Part shown: positions 6,147-9,732 of the stretch, one piece after another
Layout: every line of letters begins with the position of its first letter
Numbering within the stretch: the stretch's first letter is position 1
Assembly (NCBI GenBank): GCA_947175775.1
Contig: CAMWNY010000072.1
Location: forward strand, 1-9,732
DNA length: 9,732 nt
Reading direction: 5' to 3'
Source of the DNA: an uncultured Lachnospiraceae bacterium
GTDB lineage: Bacteria > Bacillota > Clostridia > Lachnospirales > Lachnospiraceae
Made by a program: the position numbers and the translations under genes
Notes under the pieces: generated by a model
Told to the model about the DNA's origin: nothing
Seen by the model: the letters and a program-made list of their open reading frames with translations, nothing else
The model's database searches: none

Positions 6147-6155
6147 ATTATAGCA
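6147..6155 (-). promoter_or_regulatory. Extended -10 promoter for the mutY transcript
   Basis: On the minus strand TGCTATAAT (6155-6147) has a perfect -10 hexamer with the TGn extension, which can compensate for the lack of a clear -35 box upstream. Transcription would start near 6140. That is about 25 nt before the 16-codon ORF and about 160 nt before the mutY start codon, a long leader for a housekeeping repair gene. Confidence 0.6.
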
Positions 6156-6255
6156 CAGTTTTTCCTGCCGCGTTTTTGAATTATTACATATTCTTTTAAG
6201 ATTTATTTAATTGAATATACTAAAAAATATGATAGTATTATCAGCATAAGGAAAA

Positions 6256-6336
6256 ATGTGCCTGCACTGCATATATTTAGAAAGAATCCGTTTTTCGCAG
6301 TCAGGATTTTGCAGTATTGGAGGATTTTATGGATAA
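6256..6336 (+). CDS. Possible 26-residue upstream ORF overlapping the permease start
   Basis: Reads MCLHCIYLERIRFSQSGFCSIGGFYG ending TAA; split as MCLHCIYLERIRF and SQSGFCSIGGFYG. AAGG stands only 4 nt before the ATG, so initiation would be weak. The ORF overlaps the first 8 nt of the permease gene, an arrangement that permits translational coupling. It contains a CxxC at its N-terminus and three cysteines in all. It may well be a chance reading frame. Confidence 0.18.
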   Translation: MCLHCIYLERIRFSQSGFCSIGGFYG

Positions 6337-7438
6337 ATCACTAAAAAATATATTAATCGGCACCGGCTTCGGCGTGACATTGTTCTTTCTTTTGATGAAT
6401 CTGACAAAAGTCGGCGCATTTCTGTCTGCCGTTTTCAAATTGCTCCAGCCGATTTTTATCGGAGCAGTTATGGCATTCGTCCTAAACGTCCCAATGCAGC
6501 ATATCCAACGTTTGCTGCAAAAACTATATAAAAAGTATAAAAAGAAAGAAAAGAACGCCAAGGCAGCAAGCTTCGCCCTTACGCTCGTACTGTTGTTTGC
6601 CGTAATTGGGCTGACCTGCATGACAATCGTGCCGCAAATCGCCACGTCCCTAATCAGCATCGGAACGCTTTTGCAGGAAAAAATCCCTGTGTGGCTGTCA
6701 CAGCTTACGCAATATCCGGAAGCAGCCGCGTTACTCGAATATATCGAGGAAGCTCTGATAAGCGAAGACCTCTATGCCATAATCGGCAGCAATGTCAGCT
6801 CCATGCTTGGTTCCATCGCAAGCAGTATCGGTTCGCTTGCCGACATTCTAATCAACCTCCTTATGGCATTTGTCATCATGTCCTACCTTCTGCTTGACAA
6901 AGACAACGTAAAACGGCAGTTTCGAAAATTGTTTGAAGCATATCTGCCGCCGAAAGTATCCGAATATTTGATTCACGCCGGAACGCTTTTGTGCGAAATT
7001 TACGCAAGCTTTTTAAGCGGACAGTGCTTAGAAGCCGTGATTTTAGGCGGTCTGATGTGGCTCGCATTTGTCCTGTGCGGGCTTCCCTATGCCGGACTTG
7101 TCGCGGTGCTGACAGGGCTATTGTCGTTTATTCCCTATGTCGGCAGCTTTGTTTCCTGCGCAGTCGGAGCGTTTATTATTTTCATGGTAAGCCCTGTAAA
7201 AGCGGTTATTTCCATTGTCGTATTTCAAGTTATCCAATTTATCGAAAACCAGTTTATTTATCCGCGCGTTGTCGGCGGCGCCGTCGGGCTGTCCGCACTT
7301 TGGACGCTCATTGCCGTGCTGATTGGCGGGAAGCTGTTTGGTATTATCGGAATGATTTTCTTTATTCCCCTTGCGGCAACTGCCTACACTCTGCTTGGTC
7401 AGGCGGCAAATAAACGTTTGGAAAGCAAAAAGCACTAA
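6329..7438 (+). CDS. AI-2E family transporter (UPF0118-type permease)
   Basis: A 369-residue polytopic inner membrane protein of the PF01594 family. Members include TqsA/YdgG of E. coli, linked to autoinducer-2 export, and sodium/proton antiporters; the substrate of most members is unknown. Hydrophobic segments lie at about 8-25, 31-53, 82-104, 165-188, 235-258, 262-286, 290-306 and 320-355, fitting the eight-helix plan. The basic loop 64-79 (KLYKKYKKKEKNAKA) should be cytoplasmic. Family signatures are LLSFIPYVGSF (264-274), QFIENQFIYPRVVGGAVGL (303-321) and LIGGKLFGIIGMIFFIPLAA (331-350). GGAGG is 5 nt before the ATG at 6329; an in-frame TTG at 6317 lies ahead of it without its own SD and is rejected. 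It converges on the nucleotidyltransferase operon with 4 nt between stops. A quorum-sensing role cannot be claimed from sequence. Confidence 0.93.
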   Translation: MDKSLKNILIGTGFGVTLFFLLMNLTKVGAFLSAVFKLLQPIFIGAVMAFVLNVPMQHIQRLLQKLYKKYKKKEKNAKAASFALTLVLLFAVIGLTCMTIVPQIATSLISIGTLLQEKIPVWLSQLTQYPEAAALLEYIEEALISEDLYAIIGSNVSSMLGSIASSIGSLADILINLLMAFVIMSYLLLDKDNVKRQFRKLFEAYLPPKVSEYLIHAGTLLCEIYASFLSGQCLEAVILGGLMWLAFVLCGLPYAGLVAVLTGLLSFIPYVGSFVSCAVGAFIIFMVSPVKAVISIVVFQVIQFIENQFIYPRVVGGAVGLSALWTLIAVLIGGKLFGIIGMIFFIPLAATAYTLLGQAANKRLESKKH

Positions 7439-7442
7439 AGCC

Positions 7443-8207
7443 TTACTTCCCCAAAACAGCTAAAAATGCCTTGTCCAACGGTTCCCAATCGGGCGTTCTG
7501 TCATCTGCCATTTGCTTTGAGAGCTGCCCGCACTTCACAATGTTTTCCTCAATAAACTGTTGGATTACAGGCATTTTGGGATTTTGCTCTTTTTCGTCGC
7601 TTTGTGCCTTAATTGCAAGCATCTGCTCTATCTCTTGCGACAATTCCTTTGGTAAATCCTGACGCAGCAAATCATCAAAGCGTACCGGGGGAACCGCATG
7701 ATTTGATCCAATATACCGGCATGCCAGAAGCGGTCTTAACGCGTAAATATACTTTTTGTATTTTACCGTGTCCCCCTGCAAATACTGGTTATAGGTACTG
7801 TTTGCCGTTCCGTAATAGTGATAAAGCGCTGCTTTTTCGGAAAAATACCGTCGGCTGTTTTCGTATATTTTTTTCCATTCCTGCGTTGTCCTGTAGACTA
7901 TCGGGGAATTTGCCCACTCAAAAAGTGTGGCGTTTCCCTTATGAAACTGTATCAGCGTCTTTCTTAAATCCCAACCGTTAATATCCAATACCTCGTCAAG
8001 CTGCCATTCTATGACGTCCTTTTTTGGCTCAAGACAAAGATAATCTTTTATTTGCCGCACATAAATAAACCGTACGTCATAATCGCTGTCAGGCGATTCG
8101 ACTCCCCATGCCCGGCTTCCCGATTCCACTGCGTAAAGCACCGTTACCTTCTCTTTTTCTTCTATTTCCGCAAGCTTGTCTGATATTTCTTTTTTGATAT
8201 TTCTCAT
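7443..8207 (-). CDS. RlaP-like nucleotidyltransferase (second of a tandem pair)
   Basis: A 254-residue protein with a polymerase-beta-type nucleotidyltransferase core. The diagnostic motif is ESGSRAWGVESPDSDYDVR (28-46): G30-S31 for nucleotide phosphate contact and D42/D44 as the first two metal-binding carboxylates. The third is likely one of D75/D80 in LDINGWDLRK. The following pattern, including GNATLFEWANSPIVY (91-105) and the YYGTANSTYNQYL helix, fits the PF10127 group (RlaP, B. subtilis YcgL). RlaP is named from its genomic association with RNA ligases and predicted to act in RNA repair; the reaction of this protein is unknown. Its ATG overlaps the stop of the preceding nucleotidyltransferase gene (ATGA), with GGGG 7 nt upstream inside that gene, so the two are translationally coupled. 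It is the last gene of the operon. Confidence 0.87.
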   Translation of the reverse strand: MRNIKKEISDKLAEIEEKEKVTVLYAVESGSRAWGVESPDSDYDVRFIYVRQIKDYLCLEPKKDVIEWQLDEVLDINGWDLRKTLIQFHKGNATLFEWANSPIVYRTTQEWKKIYENSRRYFSEKAALYHYYGTANSTYNQYLQGDTVKYKKYIYALRPLLACRYIGSNHAVPPVRFDDLLRQDLPKELSQEIEQMLAIKAQSDEKEQNPKMPVIQQFIEENIVKCGQLSKQMADDRTPDWEPLDKAFLAVLGK

Positions 8208-9238
8208 TCAATAACCCCATTCCTGTCACGTTGTATCGCTTTGAGATTCACATACTCAACAAATCTCCCAACCTTCTCCATATCAGGATTATCCGGAAGC
8301 GCGGTACTTTTTGTTGCAATCTCCAACCGCTTCTCATACTCGGACAGCAGCTTATAAAATTCGTCCGAAAACGTCCTGTCCTCCTTTTGGAAATCACCGC
8401 GCCGAATACTTTTAAGCAGTTCCAAATCGTCTGTTCTACGGGTTCTTATTTCGCCTTTTTCCAAAATATCAATCGCCATCATAAACAGTCGGATTAAGTG
8501 CATTGCGTGCTTATTCAAATGATTGTCGTCCTTTTTCCGGTTGCGCTTTCCAAGCTTGTCATAGTCCTTGATGACGCTGTTCATGGCGCCCAACATATTT
8601 TCATAATCCCGCAGCGGTAAATGCCTGTACTGCGCATCAATAAAAATCTCCGTTTCTAATTCCGGATTATCGGATTTATCAATGTAAATATCCAGTTTTC
8701 CCTTATCAAACATTTCGTTTTTTCGCCGGAAATCCTCCAGCGCATTCCGCACGGAATTATATATATGCTGTTCCCGCTCCTGCTGCGGCATGGAATCCCT
8801 TGCAATCGCATTTTGCAGCCGCCTAAGCTGCGCGCTCGCATATCCGCCGAATGACTTCGCTGCCCGCTTTGACAAGAACAAATGCTTATGATCCAACAGC
8901 TCCTGCCCTAACGCTGTCTTTATCAAATACTGCTCCTCGTCCAGCCCCAACAGTTCTATTGTATTGGGATTACATTCCAAAAGGAGTCTTATCACCTTAT
9001 TAAACGCGTAAATAACCGTATCCGTATTGGTATCCTCATATTGTTCAAACGATGTCAATCCCAGTAAATCAGAAGGCAGGTTTAATGTAATGCCCCTAAA
9101 ATCAATGTCACTGTTCTCGTTGTTTGTCCCATAAGCATGGCTTCCGCCAAGCCCCATAAGAATAATCCGGCTGCCAAGCCGGGGATTGGTTCGTAAGAAA
9201 TCATACTTGTCTGAATCCATCAGCTTCTTGAAATCCAT
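8204..9238 (-). CDS. RlaP-like nucleotidyltransferase (first of a tandem pair)
   Basis: A 344-residue nucleotidyltransferase clearly different from its neighbour but with the same catalytic plan. GLGGSHAYGTNNENSDIDFRG (29-49) carries G32-S33 and the D44/D46 metal pair; D73 in NTDTVIYAFNK is the likely third carboxylate. Further family-like segments are ECNPNTIELLGLDEE (88-102), the histidine-rich helix NHLNKHAMHLIRLFMMAIDIL (239-259) and GEIRTRRTDDLELLKSIRRGDF (262-283). The last third is long, charged and helical. The closest named family is PF10127/COG3541. It starts 30 nt after the upstream partial gene, with AGGAAAGG 9 nt before its ATG, and overlaps the next gene by 4 nt. AMP or other NMP transfer to RNA, protein or a small molecule is possible; no substrate is indicated. 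Confidence 0.87.
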   Translation of the reverse strand: MDFKKLMDSDKYDFLRTNPRLGSRIILMGLGGSHAYGTNNENSDIDFRGITLNLPSDLLGLTSFEQYEDTNTDTVIYAFNKVIRLLLECNPNTIELLGLDEEQYLIKTALGQELLDHKHLFLSKRAAKSFGGYASAQLRRLQNAIARDSMPQQEREQHIYNSVRNALEDFRRKNEMFDKGKLDIYIDKSDNPELETEIFIDAQYRHLPLRDYENMLGAMNSVIKDYDKLGKRNRKKDDNHLNKHAMHLIRLFMMAIDILEKGEIRTRRTDDLELLKSIRRGDFQKEDRTFSDEFYKLLSEYEKRLEIATKSTALPDNPDMEKVGRFVEYVNLKAIQRDRNGVIE

Positions 9239-9268
9239 TGCCGTTTTCCTTTCCTGTAAAAGAATATT

Positions 9269-9732
9269 CTATTTTCTCTTCATATCAATCCAGCCATAAT
9301 TCCTCATTTCTTCCCGAAATGCGCTCCTTCGCGGGTACGCATCCTTATACGATGTCATAAGATTCTGTTTTGCCCCCGGCTCCCCCATGGATTCCCGCAC
9401 CTCTCCTAAAGCGGCGATATATGCTGCGCATTCCCCGTAATAGTTTCTGCGGTTTGCATCCATAATTCCCGCCGTCCGTTTTTCCAGCAATGCTGTGATT
9501 CTTTTTATGGCACGCTTCCTTATATCAGAGGACATTGGTACTATAGACTTCCATTGTAAAAACAGTTGGCAAAACAGTTCATTTTCTCCTATTCCCTCAA
9601 GTCCGCAGGTACCATTTCGATATTCTTCGGAAAATCCCATTGCACTTTTTGCTTTCTCTGCCATAGCGGCGATTCCCTTACCGTTCCATTGCCCCTCATA
9701 AAGACATAACAGAAATAGGTCAATTCCCTTTT
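9269..9732 (-). CDS. C-terminal part of a larger unknown protein, running off the window
   Basis: A methionine occurs at 9664, but the same frame stays open without a stop to the window edge and encodes KGIDLFLLCLYEGQWNGKG before it. The real start therefore probably lies beyond base 9732 and at least 153 C-terminal residues are visible. It is soluble and mainly helical. The visible end contains MDANRRNYYGECAAYIAALGEV, ESMGEPGAKQNLM and YPRRSAFREEMRNYGWID. This reminds me of the C-terminal region of large SWIM zinc-finger proteins, but the zinc-finger part would be outside the window and I cannot confirm it. Only 30 nt separate its stop from the first nucleotidyltransferase gene, so the three genes likely form one operon and may work together. 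Confidence 0.75.
   Translation of the reverse strand, partial: KGIDLFLLCLYEGQWNGKGIAAMAEKAKSAMGFSEEYRNGTCGLEGIGENELFCQLFLQWKSIVPMSSDIRKRAIKRITALLEKRTAGIMDANRRNYYGECAAYIAALGEVRESMGEPGAKQNLMTSYKDAYPRRSAFREEMRNYGWIDMKRK

Larger units (their letters stand above)
6034..6328. other. Divergent intergenic region between mutY and the permease gene
   Basis: This stretch separates two divergently transcribed genes. The half near mutY holds the minus-strand extended -10 promoter at 6155-6147 and the 16-codon ORF at 6115-6065. The half near the permease gene is very AT-rich (about 6175-6245) and must supply the plus-strand promoter. A possible pair is TTGAAT (6211-6216) and TATTAT (6236-6241), but the 19-nt spacing is long and overlapping alternatives exist. 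No structured RNA was recognised. Confidence 0.5.

Noticed and set aside
6991..7413. Plus-strand frame of 140 codons inside the permease gene
   Set aside because: Arginine and cysteine rich out-of-frame reading of the permease gene; no SD.
7443..9238. Classical MNT/HEPN toxin-antitoxin module
   Set aside because: Both proteins are long nucleotidyltransferases, and no HEPN motif (Rx4-6H in a small helical protein) was seen next to them.

Overview
The window looks like ordinary chromosomal DNA from a low-to-mid GC Gram-positive anaerobe, most likely a Clostridia member of the Lachnospiraceae type. This is judged from AGGAGG-like ribosome binding sites, the mix of protein families (MutY, a TfoX N-domain protein, a DUF3887 protein, an AI-2E family permease), and gene order. 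No close relative could be searched, so the genus is left open. There are no tRNA or rRNA genes, CRISPR arrays or insertion sequences.

Left part (1-4900), all genes on the minus strand: a bidirectional terminator and an unusual palindrome; galE (UDP-glucose 4-epimerase, with Cys at the substrate gatekeeper position); a membrane-anchored DUF3887 protein; cfa (cyclopropane fatty acid synthase); a leaderless Cu/Zn superoxide dismutase-like protein; and a tight pair made of a TfoX N-domain protein followed by a GNAT acetyltransferase. Three minus-strand promoters can be proposed here: 4863-4835 for the tfoX-like/GNAT pair, 3908-3882 for sodC and 2057-2029 for the DUF3887 gene. Two perfect inverted repeats flank the sodC-like gene.

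Middle (4894-7438): mutY on the minus strand diverges from an AI-2E family permease on the plus strand. The divergent region holds a good extended -10 promoter for mutY. It also holds a 16-codon ORF with a strong Shine-Dalgarno site as the first reading frame of that transcript. A weaker 26-codon ORF overlaps the permease start.

Right part (7443-9732), minus strand: an apparent operon of three genes. First comes the 3' end of a larger gene that runs off the window. Two different nucleotidyltransferases resembling the RlaP family (PF10127) follow, with an ATGA stop/start overlap. This operon is the best candidate for an under-described system. It converges on the permease gene with only 4 nt between the stop codons.

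Taken together the left and middle genes are housekeeping and stress functions: sugar nucleotide supply, membrane lipid modification, superoxide removal and oxidised-guanine repair. The nucleotidyltransferase operon has no obvious metabolic link to them; nucleic acid repair, RNA end processing or conflict functions are possible, but this is inference.
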